This document shows, in pieces, positions 17,113 through 26,785 of a stretch of DNA of 64,000 bases. The position numbers were made by a program, and so were the translations under genes. This stretch comes from Methylomicrobium agile (GTDB taxonomy: Bacteria > Pseudomonadota > Gammaproteobacteria > Methylococcales > Methylomonadaceae): the NCBI RefSeq assembly GCF_000733855.1, contig NZ_JPOJ01000001.1:3241001-3305000 (forward strand), written 5' to 3'. Numbering within the stretch: the stretch's first letter is position 1; each line of letters begins with the position of its first letter. Under the pieces are notes generated by a model. That model saw nothing but the letters and a program-made list of their open reading frames with translations. It had not been told where the DNA came from and searched no databases.

Positions 17113-17187
17113 TGGAGCGGGAAACGAGATTCGAACTCGCGACCCCAACCTTGGCAAGGTTGTGCTCTACCACTGAGCTATTCCCGC
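17113..17187 (-). tRNA. tRNA-Gly(GCC), promoter-proximal copy
   Basis: Same sequence and structure as the copy at 16898-16972, with anticodon GCC and encoded CCA. It is the first gene of the cluster as transcribed. Confidence 0.96.
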
Positions 17188-17257
17188 GCTAGAAATTATT
17201 CGCAAATTATATAGTATTTACAGAATGTGTCAAATAATTTTTACAGCGCCGATCGAT

Positions 17258-17740
17258 TTATTGCAGATCGATCGACAAAACCCAGCCGGTTTTACCGTTG
17301 CACTCGCCGCCTTCGATCGAAACTTCGGCAAAGCTGTTGGCGGTATCGAAAGCGTCCTGCAGTCTCAGCACTTTGACTTTGGTTCCTTGCGGGAAATGCT
17401 GGCAGGTGCCGGTGCGATCCGCTTCTTCGGTGTCATCGTAGGCAGCCAGGGTGCCCGGAGCAGGAACGATACGGATCGTGGAGTTCGGATCGTAGCTATT
17501 CGGGGATTTTAATGAATAGGTCTGACCGACGGCAAGAGCTTGCTTATTATATTGTTGAACGGCCGGACGGCTTTCCCCGCCGCTGAATACCGCGATCAAA
17601 ACCAGTAAGGCAACGCCGCCGACCGCGCCGTAGAACACTTTAGGTTTGGTTTCTTTCAGGTTCAACGCCGCAGAAGTCAGATTGCCGAACAGGTTTTTGG
17701 CCGTATCCAACGAGGGTTTGGTTTTATCTTCGTTACTCAT
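17258..17740 (-). CDS. Membrane-anchored SH3-like protein
   Basis: A 160-residue protein with a cytoplasmic N-terminus, one membrane helix (about residues 35-53, VFYGAVGGVALLVLIAVF) and a periplasmic domain. The C-terminal part (FPQGTKVKVLRLQ...FAEVSIEGGECNGKTGWVLSIDL) has the pattern of a bacterial SH3 fold, including the closing G-W-V. Two Cys residues (in TGTCQHF and GGECNGK) could form a disulfide. No neighbour suggests a specific function. Confidence 0.65.
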   Translation of the reverse strand: MSNEDKTKPSLDTAKNLFGNLTSAALNLKETKPKVFYGAVGGVALLVLIAVFSGGESRPAVQQYNKQALAVGQTYSLKSPNSYDPNSTIRIVPAPGTLAAYDDTEEADRTGTCQHFPQGTKVKVLRLQDAFDTANSFAEVSIEGGECNGKTGWVLSIDLQ

Positions 17741-18002
17741 TTCTTATCCTCACGATATTGATTTTATTATTGTAATTGCATAGGAATTCGGACGATTCTT
17801 GCCTTTGACTTTCCCTGATCCGGAGCGGAAGGTCTGCATTTGTCTAAAATTCATTGCGTGCGGAGTGCAGCGGTTTTGGCCGATGAGGCCGCAACCTATT
17901 TTCCTACTGTTTTAATCGCTCACTCGACCGCACAAGTTACCACGATGAAAAAACTTTTCAAGTGGTTTGTGTTTTTTGTGCCGGGCGGATTTTCTAAGGA
18001 AG

Positions 18003-19580
18003 CTAGATGAAGTCATAGCCTTTTGCCGGGGTGGAAGCTTTTGGCCTCTCCATTATTTTTATGCATTGAAATCGCCAGTAGCCCAGGCCGATATTTTTCC
18101 GATCGCGCAGCGAAACGGAATAATCTTCGTTTTTCCAGTAAATACGGGCGGTATCCCCGTCTTTCAGGATGAAGTTATCCGTAATCAGGTAGCTCTTGTC
18201 GCCGTCCGCTTCTGTAACGGTGCACAGCAGCGCTTTGATCGATTCTTCTTTTTTGGATGAGTCGAGCGGGTTATAGGTAACCGCATAGCATTGTGAAGCC
18301 AGAAATTCGACACCGAATAGCAGATTGTTCGTCTTTTTCTCGATTAGGATCTGGTTGACGATACCCAGTACGATGGCGTCGTCCCGGCGGTCGGCTTTTC
18401 GGATGCCGATCAGGCGCCCGATGGATAAGATGCCAGCTTGTTCGAATCGGTAGGTCAGCAAACTTTCGGAAGCCGTATGGGCCTGCAGTTCGGTTTGGCT
18501 TTCCGATGGGTGCAGCGAATCGTTCAATAGTTCGTGGGCAGAGATCAGGCCCAGCGTAATGCAGCGGTCCAGGCGGTCTTCGAATAGCGGGGTGCTTTCC
18601 AGCTCGAAGCCGGACCAGCGGTGGAACAGGTATTCCAAGAGATCGAAGCTCGGCATTTGATTGTTTTGCAGCGCAAGCACCGAGTTGAAGCGCCCTTCGC
18701 CGATGTTGGCGAGTCTTGCCTTGTGTTCGAGCGTTTTATAGAGTTTGGTGAAGTCCAGATACAGGGTGGCGGAATCCGGACGATGGGCTCCTTCTTTCAA
18801 GAGAAAGGGCGGCCGGTCTTCGTCGGTCAGAATCACAAATTGCGCCGACTGACCGGAAACCGGGGTGTTCTGGATATGCACCGATTCGCAGAGCGTTTTG
18901 ATGAAGTGATAGACCCGCAGCACCTCTTTTTGCATCAGTCCGTTCGGAGCGGCCAGGCTGAGCAGCAGGATTTGCTTGTAGCAGTCTTCCGGACTGCTTT
19001 TTTCGGAGGGATGGGTCGGATCGTCGATAATCCTGGCCGTGTTTTTTTTCAGATTGACGCTGAGTTTGTAGAGCGAATGCAGGTCGATCCATATCCAGTC
19101 CGGAATCGATATGCCCATCAGGCAATGGCTGACCACGATGCCGCTGAGTCCGCTGATGCAGCGATGCAGGGCCAGAGGCAATTGTTTGCCCTGGAACCAG
19201 CCGAAGGTTTTCTGCGACAGTTCCTTCAGCACGATCCAGTAGCTCAGCGTCAGTTCCTTTTCGATCGAGACGAGCACGTTGAAGATTTTTTGGTCGTTCT
19301 CTTCTTTGGGAAAACCGGTTTTGGTTAGGCGGCTGAGTAAATTTTCTTCGATGGCGAGAATACTGGGGCGCAGCTGTTCGAGCGCCGCGATCCGGAGATC
19401 GGCCGAGATCGCCAGAGTATTGAACTCGATAATCAAATCGTGCACCAAGCGCGTTGCTAGGCCCGGATTCGCCGCCGGAAGCTCGTTGATCCACTGCTGG
19501 AGGGGTTTGGCCTCGTATTCTTTGGTGCGTTGCGGATTGTTTTCCTGTTTGGGAATAACAAGGTAAAAAGAATTTTTCAC
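18003..19580 (-). CDS. Conserved hypothetical protein, 525 residues
   Basis: I do not recognise a family with certainty. The protein starts with GTG at 19580, is predicted soluble and mostly helical over the first 350 residues, and has a beta-rich C-terminal third (ILSIGRLIGIRKADRRDDAIVLGIVNQILIE...LLFGVEFLASQ), which resembles a PilZ-like barrel but lacks a clear RxxxR plus D/N-x-S-x-x-G signature. Codon use matches its neighbours. It stands alone between the SH3-like gene and the ABC operon. Confidence 0.6.
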   Translation of the reverse strand: MKNSFYLVIPKQENNPQRTKEYEAKPLQQWINELPAANPGLATRLVHDLIIEFNTLAISADLRIAALEQLRPSILAIEENLLSRLTKTGFPKEENDQKIFNVLVSIEKELTLSYWIVLKELSQKTFGWFQGKQLPLALHRCISGLSGIVVSHCLMGISIPDWIWIDLHSLYKLSVNLKKNTARIIDDPTHPSEKSSPEDCYKQILLLSLAAPNGLMQKEVLRVYHFIKTLCESVHIQNTPVSGQSAQFVILTDEDRPPFLLKEGAHRPDSATLYLDFTKLYKTLEHKARLANIGEGRFNSVLALQNNQMPSFDLLEYLFHRWSGFELESTPLFEDRLDRCITLGLISAHELLNDSLHPSESQTELQAHTASESLLTYRFEQAGILSIGRLIGIRKADRRDDAIVLGIVNQILIEKKTNNLLFGVEFLASQCYAVTYNPLDSSKKEESIKALLCTVTEADGDKSYLITDNFILKDGDTARIYWKNEDYSVSLRDRKNIGLGYWRFQCIKIMERPKASTPAKGYDFI

Positions 19581-19675
19581 ATAGTCACCGGAGAGAGGAA
19601 GGCGCTTTGACAGATGCCGGGCGGAGGTCAGAAGTTTTTATTCTCGTCCGGCCGGAGCATGCTGCCGAGGAATGT

Positions 19676-20479
19676 TTAACCGCCGCCTTTTTTTACCATC
19701 ATTCCTTTTGACGGATTATAGCCAATAATCGCGGCAGTGATAAACACCATGAAGGAAGCCAGCGTATAAAGCAGTGCCTCTTGGTTGAGTTGGCCGTATA
19801 AGGCGAAGCGGATCAGTTCGACGGCCTGGGAAAAGGGGTTGTATTGGGCCAGATGGTATAGCGGCAGGCTCGATTCCTTCAGCTTCCATAAAGGATAGAG
19901 CGCGGTCGAAAGGAAAAACATCGGAAAAATCACAAAATTCATCACGCCGGCAAAGTTTTCGAGCTGTTTGATGAAGGACGACAACAGTAACCCGAGCGCT
20001 CCGAGCATCAGGCCGGACAGGATCAGCGCCGGGACGATCCAGAGATAACCCTGCCAGGGCGCATGAATCTTGTAAATCCAGGCAATCGCGAGAAATACGT
20101 AGACCTGCAGGATCGACACGAAGGTGCCCGCCAACAGTTTCGATACCAGTAGAAACCAGCGCGGCAGCGGACTGACCAACAGGCTGCGCATGCTGCCCAT
20201 TTCGCGGTCGTAGACCATCGACAGCGAGCTCTGCATGCCGTTGAACAACTGGATCATCCCGATCAGGCCCGGCGTAATATAGACTTCGTAAAGAATGTAG
20301 GTTTGGTAAGGCGGCGTGATGGCGAGCCCAAGCGCGGCCCGGAAGCCGGCGGCAAAGACGAACAGCCAGATCAGCGGCCTGACCAGCGCTGAAATGAAAC
20401 GTTCGCGCTGGGTGACGAAGCGCCGGAGTTCGCGGCCGACGATACCCCACAGCGCGCGCCAGAAGTGCAGTATGTTCAT
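19676..20479 (-). CDS. ABC transporter permease of the PQQ-dependent alcohol oxidation system
   Basis: An ABC-2 type permease of 267 residues with about six membrane helices; the central segment VYDREMGSMRSLLVSPLPRWFLL is the usual ABC-2 signature. It begins 7 bp after the ATP-binding gene and closes an operon whose other members are a substrate-binding-like protein and a beta-propeller protein of the PQQ-associated families. The substrate is unknown. The same four-gene set occurs next to PQQ-dependent alcohol dehydrogenases in other proteobacteria. Confidence 0.85.
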   Translation of the reverse strand: MNILHFWRALWGIVGRELRRFVTQRERFISALVRPLIWLFVFAAGFRAALGLAITPPYQTYILYEVYITPGLIGMIQLFNGMQSSLSMVYDREMGSMRSLLVSPLPRWFLLVSKLLAGTFVSILQVYVFLAIAWIYKIHAPWQGYLWIVPALILSGLMLGALGLLLSSFIKQLENFAGVMNFVIFPMFFLSTALYPLWKLKESSLPLYHLAQYNPFSQAVELIRFALYGQLNQEALLYTLASFMVFITAAIIGYNPSKGMMVKKGGG

Positions 20480-20486
20480 CGTGTCT

Positions 20487-21217
<731 letters not shown>

Positions 21218-21221
<4 letters not shown>

Positions 21222-22186
21222 GGTTTGACCGCGACGCCCCACGGGTAGGTGCCGACGCCGACCGATTGGGTGACGGTCTGGCTGGCCAGATCGATGATCG
21301 AGATGTCGTTGCTGACGCCGTTGGTCGTATACAGACGCTGCTGGTCGGGCGAAAACGCCAGATTCCAGACGCGCTGGCCGACCAGCAGATAATTTTCGGC
21401 TTCCAGTTTCTGTGCGTCGACCACCGCGACCCGGTTTGCCGGCCCCAGCGCGACATAGCCGCGCTTGCGTTCCTTGTCGATCACGATCCCGACTGGCTGG
21501 ATCTTGTCCGCCGTCACGCCCTGGACTGCGAATTTGATGTTCTTCACGATTTGCTGCGATTTCACGTCGATGATCGTCAGGGTGCCGGCCATTTCGGAGG
21601 TGACCCACAACTGTTCGCTATCGGCCGTGAAAGCGACCGCACGCGGGCGAGGATCGACCAGGATGTGGTTGACCGCTTCCAGCGTTTTCGCGTCGATCCA
21701 GTGCACCATGTTGGTCGTCTCGGAAGCGCTGATCACCCATTTTTTGTCGGGGCTGGCGGTAATGCCTTCCGGTTCGACGCCGACCTTGATTTGCTTGACC
21801 GCTTTCCGTTTCTTGAGATCGATCGCGGTGACCCTGCTGTCGTCTTCGTTCGAGACATACAGCAGGGTGCCGTCCGGGTTTAGCGCAAAGGTTTCGGGAT
21901 CTTCGCCGGACGGTAGCTTGCCGATTTCTTTCAACGTTTCCGCGTCGAGAATTTTAATCGTATCGTCGTCGCTGGTGGCGACATAAATCGATTTGAAGTC
22001 GGGGCTGAGCGCGATTCCGCGCGGACGCTGGCCGACCGGCACCGTCTTGAGCAGTTTGCCCGCGACAGGGTCGACGACGGCGAGCGCGTTGTCTTTTTCG
22101 AGCGTCACGAACAGCGTTTCGGCATGCGCGATGGGGCCGATAAACGGGGTGGCCAGCAACGCGGCGAGCAAAGTGTTTTTAATCAT
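21218..22186 (-). CDS. YVTN-type beta-propeller protein, PQQ-dependent catabolism associated
   Basis: A secreted protein of 322 residues. Residues 1-22 form a signal peptide ending in AHAETLF. The rest is a series of about seven blades with the YVTN-like pattern (IYVATSDDDTIKILD, LYVSNEDDSRVTAID, LYTTNGVSNDISIID). It overlaps both neighbours by 4 bp, so it is coupled to the ABC genes. Proteins of this family accompany PQQ-dependent alcohol dehydrogenases, but their exact periplasmic role is not established. Confidence 0.88.
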
Positions 22187-23388
22187 TTGTTCAAGGGGCA
22201 GGTAGCTTCGGGTTGGTCGTAACCGAGCGTGTCGAGCTCGGTTTTCGGGTGCAGAAAGCCTTCGATCGGCGCGACGGCCACCAGCGAGCGCGGCGCCGCC
22301 AGAAGCACCGGCTGCCGCAGTTGGCCGTTCCAGGCCCGGAACGACAGCGGCGTGCCTTTATAACCTTGCAGCGCGAAGGCAGGACTCAGCAGATAGTCTT
22401 TGACCGGCTGCAATTCGTTCGATTTGACGCGCGTTGCCGCTTCGCCGACCGCCCGGGTGGCCAGGTAGCCGGCATAGCCGATCTCTTCCATCCAGCGGCC
22501 GTATTTTTCCTTGAAGCGGTTTTGCAATTGCACCGCGCCCCACTGTTCGTGCGTCCGGTGCCAGGCCGTCGCGGTCAGGCCTTGCGTGCCGGCGACCGGC
22601 CGGGGCAGCCAGGTGCGGTAGTCGAGGTATTCGCCGAATTCGCCGCGCTCGTCCGCCACGATCAGCACATCGTATTCGTCGTCCGCCTGGGTCAGGACAG
22701 GGACATCGGATTGCGCGGTGCGGCGTGCATCGGCGGTATGTTCCCAGGGCTTCTCGCTGACGATTTCGAGTCCGAAACGGGTGGCGGCCCGCTTGATCGC
22801 CTCGCCGTACAGGCGGTCTTCGTCATGGTTGCCCAGCAGCAGGAACAATTTGGTCCAGCGTTTTTTGAGCAGATACTGCGCCAGGGCATCGGCGCGCATG
22901 GCGCGGCTCGGCAGGATGTGCAGCACGTTCGCCCGGCAGTCCCGGTTGCGCAGTTTGTCGTCCGTGGTGGCGATATCGAACAACAAGGCGTCTTTCGCTT
23001 CCGGCAGGTCGGCCAGCTTGATCAGCTGGATCTCGGGCAGGTTCACGACCACAAAACGGTATTTGCCGGCGATGTACTGTTTGAACGCGGCCAGTGGATC
23101 GCCCTGCAGCGGAACGGTAAAGGCTTTCAAAGCGAACGCCTGTCCGGTAAATTGTCCGGTCGTGTTGTTGTCCTCGATTGCGAGTTCCGCGCCTGGCAGA
23201 CCCTTGTCCTTGATGAAAGGGTCCAGATTCGACAGCGGCGGCGGGACTTCCCGTTCCTGGGTCAGATAGGCGATCGGCACCGGGATCGGCTGGGCTTTCG
23301 CGGCGACCGGATCCGCCATGACCAGCAGCGTGATCAGTGCGATAGGCAGCCGGTTCCTAAGGAGGGAGGACTTGAGAAGATCAATCAT
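22183..23388 (-). CDS. ABC transporter substrate-binding-like protein, PQQ-dependent alcohol dehydrogenase system
   Basis: A 401-residue periplasmic binding protein starting at the ATG at 23388, with AAGGAGG upstream (an alternative Met at 23418 adds 10 residues). The signal peptide is about residues 1-30 (LPIALITLLVMADPVAAKA). The fold is that of the branched-chain amino-acid/amide-binding family (PIAYLTQ...; LLLGNHDEDRLYGEAIKRAA). It is the first gene of the four-gene PQQ-associated ABC operon. Confidence 0.85.
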   Translation of the reverse strand: MIDLLKSSLLRNRLPIALITLLVMADPVAAKAQPIPVPIAYLTQEREVPPPLSNLDPFIKDKGLPGAELAIEDNNTTGQFTGQAFALKAFTVPLQGDPLAAFKQYIAGKYRFVVVNLPEIQLIKLADLPEAKDALLFDIATTDDKLRNRDCRANVLHILPSRAMRADALAQYLLKKRWTKLFLLLGNHDEDRLYGEAIKRAATRFGLEIVSEKPWEHTADARRTAQSDVPVLTQADDEYDVLIVADERGEFGEYLDYRTWLPRPVAGTQGLTATAWHRTHEQWGAVQLQNRFKEKYGRWMEEIGYAGYLATRAVGEAATRVKSNELQPVKDYLLSPAFALQGYKGTPLSFRAWNGQLRQPVLLAAPRSLVAVAPIEGFLHPKTELDTLGYDQPEATCPLNK

Positions 23389-23539
23389 ATTTTGACGATT
23401 AAATAACAAGAGACTCAATTTTAACGGATTTGATGAATTTTATTTAACTTTTGGCGCCCGCATGCGGGCCGGCAATTGAATTTTGCCTGATAAAGATCGA
23501 TACTGGTTTTCTGACAATCATTTCTGATCGAGTATCGCC

Positions 23540-23548
23540 ATGACTCTA
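23540..23548 (+). pseudogene. First three codons of a PilZ gene, cut off by an IS element
   Basis: ATG ACT CTA lies immediately left of the IS element. Removing the element with one copy of its TA duplication joins CTA to AAT at 24402 and restores a single open frame of 135 codons through 24800. This is taken as the original start of the PilZ gene listed at 24471-24800. Confidence 0.7.
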
Positions 23549-24399
23549 GATAGTGTCGTCACAAGATAAGTCTTTGTCAGGTATAATACGGAGATTGTCG
23601 TTGCTGATGAGATTAAAGAGCCATGTCCCAACCTGCCCACCGCCGCCATGACATTTCCGATACGGTTTGGAGCTTACTGGAACCCCATCTGCCCGGCCGT
23701 GCCGGGGCCTGGGGCGGAAAAGCGCGAGACAACCGCTTGTTTATCAATGCGGTCTTCTGGATTTTGCGTACCGGTGCGCCATGGCGCGACCTGCCACCTG
23801 ACTATGGCGATTGGAAGAACACCCATCGCCGGTTTTGCCGTTGGCGAGATCACGGCGTCTGGGAAGCCCTGTTGGAACAGTTGGTCACCGAACCCGACTA
23901 TGAATGGTTGATGATTGATGCCAGCCACATCAAAGTCCATCCGCATGCGACCGGCGCGCAAGGCGGCAATCAGGGCATGGCGGTCACAAAAGGGGGCTCA
24001 ACAGTAAGATACATCTGGCCGTGGATGCGCATGGTATGCCGGTCAGAATCCTTATTACAGCAGGTACCACAGCAGATTGTTCGCAGGCTTCAGCCTTGAT
24101 CGAAGGCGTGGATGCTCAGTACTTATTGGCGGACAAAGGCTACGATAGCGATGCTATCGTAGCCCAAGCCGAAGCAAATCAGATGACGGTGGTCATTCCG
24201 CCACGCCGCAATCGAAAACAACCCCGCGACTACGATCGCGACCTGTACAAACTGCGGCATTTAGTAGAAAACGCGTTCTTGCACCTCAAGCGCTGGCGAG
24301 GTATTGCCACACGCTATGCCAAGAACACCGCATCGTTCCTGGCCGCTGTGCAGATCCGGTGCATCGCCCTGTGGACAGCTATCTTATGACGACACTATC
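23549..24399 (+). mobile_element. IS5-family insertion sequence (IS427-like), 851 bp
   Basis: Terminal inverted repeats of 20 bp (23549-23568 and 24380-24399) differ at one position; the left arm begins GATAGTGTCGTCAC. A TA dinucleotide flanks both ends (23547-23548 and 24400-24401), consistent with target duplication. The element contains one transposase made from two overlapping frames. It looks complete and potentially active. Confidence 0.92.
23623..24389 (+). CDS. IS5-family transposase, made by -1 programmed frameshift
   Basis: Frame A (from 23623) encodes the N-terminal DUF4096-type domain and the first Asp of the DDE triad (LMIDASHIKVHPH). Translation must shift back by one base at the A-AAA-GGG heptamer (23988-23994) to continue in frame B as GGLNSKIHLAVDAHG, with the second Asp in LLADKGYDSD and the Glu in LVENAFLHLKRWRGIATRYAK, ending at 24389. 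The joined product is about 255 residues. The slippery sequence and the continuity of the protein on both sides support programmed frameshifting and not decay. Confidence 0.92.
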
Positions 24400-24470
24400 T
24401 AAATATTGACAATAAGGGTTTAACTCCCGACCGAAAGGGAAATGGGCAGGTAGCCAACGAGCGCCGGACC

Positions 24471-24800
24471 GTGCGTTATATCCGCAAGGACATCAAGGTC
24501 CATATCCGCAAACAGAATTGGTTTAGCGCGATCGGGGGCGACCGGTTTCGGCAGGAGATTCCGGTCGAGCTACTCGATATCAGCAACCGGGGCTGCTTGA
24601 TCTTCAGTCCGGAGAAATTGGCGGTACGTTCCAAGATCATCGTATTACTGACGTTCGAAACCGCCAGGCGCTTCGAGATTGGTGCCACGGTGATCAGAAA
24701 ATCCGAGGGCGAGGACCAGTATGGGATAAAATTCGCCGCTTATAATAACGAGCTCGGCGACTATATGCTGAAGACCCAGGAAAAACTGACTTTCAAGTGA
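24471..24800 (+). CDS. PilZ-domain protein, 5' end displaced by the IS element
   Basis: A PilZ-like protein of 109 residues if read from the GTG at 24471. The motif RFRQEIPVELLDISNRGCLI carries the Arg residues and D-x-S-x-x-G pattern of c-di-GMP binding PilZ domains. The frame is open upstream to the IS boundary and the coding-like residues NERRTVRYIRKD precede the GTG, so the native gene almost certainly started at 23540. No good ribosome site precedes the GTG. The protein may be expressed poorly, or not at all. Confidence 0.7.
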   Translation: MRYIRKDIKVHIRKQNWFSAIGGDRFRQEIPVELLDISNRGCLIFSPEKLAVRSKIIVLLTFETARRFEIGATVIRKSEGEDQYGIKFAAYNNELGDYMLKTQEKLTFK

Positions 24801-25100
24801 CGCAGGACGCATTGCCCGGTCGAGGTGAAAACCGCGAGGTGGGGAGCCAAATGATCGGTTATCGATTGAGCGGAATCTCTGTTTATTGTGCCAAGTCCCT
24901 GGCCGGTGGCCGGGTCGAGCGCCGGGCGGCCGGTCCTGTCCGCGCCGGGCAGGGTTGGCATTGCCGCTGCTTCCGGCGGAAGGCGAGCGGATTCAGGCGG
25001 ACCGTCTGGAATGACCGAAGAAGCGAATCCGAGATGGGTTTTTTGTTCAAACCGGATAGAATGTGAGCCCTCTGTTTAACGTTCCTCGAGGAAAATGACA
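24801..25100. other. Intergenic region, no recognised gene
   Basis: An open frame (24797-25066) spans it but has Arg/Gly-rich composition, no start signal and no recognisable domain. A GAGG at about 25087 is the ribosome site of the next gene. Confidence 0.5.
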
Positions 25101-25427
25101 ATGAAGCCGTTAACCGCTTTAATACTTGCCGGGTTTTTACTTGTTACCGCCGTGCTTCCGGCAGGTTACGCCGGCACCGATACGCTGCGGGTCGACCGGC
25201 GCCAGGAAAAGCAGCAGCAGCGTATTGAACAAGGCGTCAGCTCGGGTAGATTGACTTCGAAAGAAGTGCAGCGTTTGCAAGCGCAGCAGGAAAAGATCCG
25301 GCGCATGGAGGACAAGGCCAAAGCCGACGGGGTCCTCACGCGGAAAGAGCAGGTCCGCCTGAATCGCCGCCAGAATCAGGCCAGCCAGAACATTTACCGC
25401 AAAAAGCATAATCTGCGCCGTCAGTGA
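25101..25427 (+). CDS. Small secreted helical protein of unknown function
   Basis: A 108-residue protein from the ATG at 25101, better spaced from GAGG than the ATG two codons upstream. Residues 1-25 form a signal peptide (LTALILAGFLLVTAVLPAGYAG). The mature part is a charged helical hairpin built on two related motifs: RIEQGVSSGRLTSKEVQRL and KADGVLTRKEQVRLNRRQN. Such G-x-LT-x-(K)E repeats are common in small periplasmic proteins of Proteobacteria whose role is unknown. Confidence 0.72.
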   Translation: MKPLTALILAGFLLVTAVLPAGYAGTDTLRVDRRQEKQQQRIEQGVSSGRLTSKEVQRLQAQQEKIRRMEDKAKADGVLTRKEQVRLNRRQNQASQNIYRKKHNLRRQ

Positions 25428-25455
25428 ACGGTTGTTCCCGTCCGGGGCGGGGTAT

Positions 25456-25486
25456 CCGGTTTCCGCGCAGGGTGCGCGGAAACCGG
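25456..25486. terminator. Hairpin between convergent genes
   Basis: CCGGTTTCCGCGC and its exact complement form a 13-bp stem with a 5-base loop. It lies between two converging genes (ends at 25427 and 25503), where a shared terminator is expected, but neither side has a T-tract. Confidence 0.55.
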
Positions 25487-25502
25487 GCGGAAAGGCGGCG
25501 TT

Positions 25503-26240
25503 TCAGGCTGCAATAAACGCTTTCAGAATTTCTGCCGCGTTCGCCATGCCTTTGTGCAGATGCATCTCGATTTCCACCATCGTGATTTCGCCTTCGGTCT
25601 TTCCGGCGGCCCAGTTCGCAACCACCGCCATCGCCGCATAATCGATCCCGACTTCCCTCGCCAGCGCCGCTTCCGGCATACCGGTCATCCCGACCACATC
25701 GCAGCCGTCCCGTTCCATCCGGCGGATTTCGGCGGTGGATTCAAGACGCGGACCCTGCGTGCAGCCGTAGGTGCCCAGGGGAGAAACCCGGATATCCGCT
25801 TTCGCAGCCGCCGTGATCAGTCCGGTACGCAGCTTCTGGGTGTACGGATAGGTGAAATCGACATGGGTAACCGGGTCGTTTTCACCCTCGAAAAAGGTGT
25901 GGTGGCGGCCGTAGGTATAGTCGATGATCTGGTCCGGTATCGCAATGTGCGCGGGTTCCATCTCCCGCGTAATGCCGCCGACCGCCGCCACCGCAATGAT
26001 CCGTTCGACCCCGAGCTGCTGGAGCCCGAAGAGGTTGGCCCGGTAGTTGATTTTGTGCGGCGGGATCGCATGCGGATTGCCGTGCCGGGCCAGAAAAACC
26101 ACTTCGCGGCCGTGGAAGTCGCCGGTCAGGAATTCGGCCGACGGCTGGCCGTAAGGCGTCGTCAATGCATCGCGCTTGACGATCTTCAAACCTTCGAGCT
26201 GCATGAGGCCGGTGCCGCCGATGATCGCGAGTTTGCTCAT
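25503..26240 (-). CDS. S-methyl-5'-thioinosine/thioadenosine phosphorylase
   Basis: A 245-residue MTAP/PNP-family phosphorylase. It would split 5'-methylthioinosine (or methylthioadenosine) with phosphate into base and methylthioribose-1-phosphate. Visible signatures are AIIGGTGL at the N-terminus, FLARHGNPHAIPPHKINYRANL and GMTGMPEAALARE. In Pseudomonas the relative PA3004 prefers methylthioinosine, and it also lies near nagZ. The 4-bp overlap with hpt fits this, because the product hypoxanthine is the substrate of Hpt. Confidence 0.9.
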   Translation of the reverse strand: MSKLAIIGGTGLMQLEGLKIVKRDALTTPYGQPSAEFLTGDFHGREVVFLARHGNPHAIPPHKINYRANLFGLQQLGVERIIAVAAVGGITREMEPAHIAIPDQIIDYTYGRHHTFFEGENDPVTHVDFTYPYTQKLRTGLITAAAKADIRVSPLGTYGCTQGPRLESTAEIRRMERDGCDVVGMTGMPEAALAREVGIDYAAMAVVANWAAGKTEGEITMVEIEMHLHKGMANAAEILKAFIAA

Positions 26241-26785
26241 GCGCCGCCTTCCTTGCAGGCATAAATGCCGGCCGCGTTGCGCAAATAGCCTTTGTAATCC
26301 ATCCCGTACCCGAACAGATAACGGTTTTCGGTCTCGACGCCGACGAAATCGGCCTGAATCGGCTTCGGATGGTCGAGCTTTTTATCGACCAGCACGGCCG
26401 TGTAGACGGTGTTCGCCCCTTGTTCGAGGCAATAATCGACGATCGCCTTCAGGGTAATCCCTTCATCGAGAATGTCGTCGACGATCAGCACGGTCCGGCC
26501 CGCCAGCGGCGTGCCGGGTTTCAGCGTCCATGCGAGTGTGCTGCCCGACGTTTTGTTCTGATACCGGCTCGCGTTGACCGCATCGATCGTCAGCGGCATG
26601 GTCAGCCGCGTGAGCAGACGGCCGGCCGCGACGACGCCGCCGTGCATCACGCATACGAACACCGGGTTGGTGCCGGCCAGTTTCCGGTTGATTTGTTCGG
26701 CCATCCGGTCGAGCGCCGTTTCGACTTCCTGTTCGCTGTACAGCAAATCGGCCGTTTCTTGTACCTGTTGAATTTCGTCTAGCAT
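26237..26785 (-). CDS. hpt: Hypoxanthine-guanine phosphoribosyltransferase
   Basis: A 182-residue type I phosphoribosyltransferase that makes IMP or GMP from base and PRPP. The PRPP loop is VLIVDDILDEGITL, and the hood has VCVMHGGVVAAGRL. The ATG at 26785 overlaps the nagZ end by 7 bp; the longer open frame up to 27493 is the shadow of nagZ. With the phosphorylase downstream it forms a short purine-salvage path from methylthioinosine to IMP. Confidence 0.92.
   Translation of the reverse strand: MLDEIQQVQETADLLYSEQEVETALDRMAEQINRKLAGTNPVFVCVMHGGVVAAGRLLTRLTMPLTIDAVNASRYQNKTSGSTLAWTLKPGTPLAGRTVLIVDDILDEGITLKAIVDYCLEQGANTVYTAVLVDKKLDHPKPIQADFVGVETENRYLFGYGMDYKGYLRNAAGIYACKEGGA

Larger units (their letters stand above)
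16860..17187. repeat. 113-bp direct duplication of tRNA-Gly plus its terminator
   Basis: The segments 16860-16972 and 17075-17187 are identical by eye over 113 bp. Each contains the terminator hairpin, a 9-bp linker and a whole tRNA-Gly gene. The tRNA-Cys gene sits between the two copies. Confidence 0.9.

Noticed and set aside
17945-18010. Possible 21-residue peptide MKKLFKWFVFFVPGG
   Set aside because: No ribosome site and it overlaps the end of the gene at 18003 on the other strand; too little evidence for a gene.
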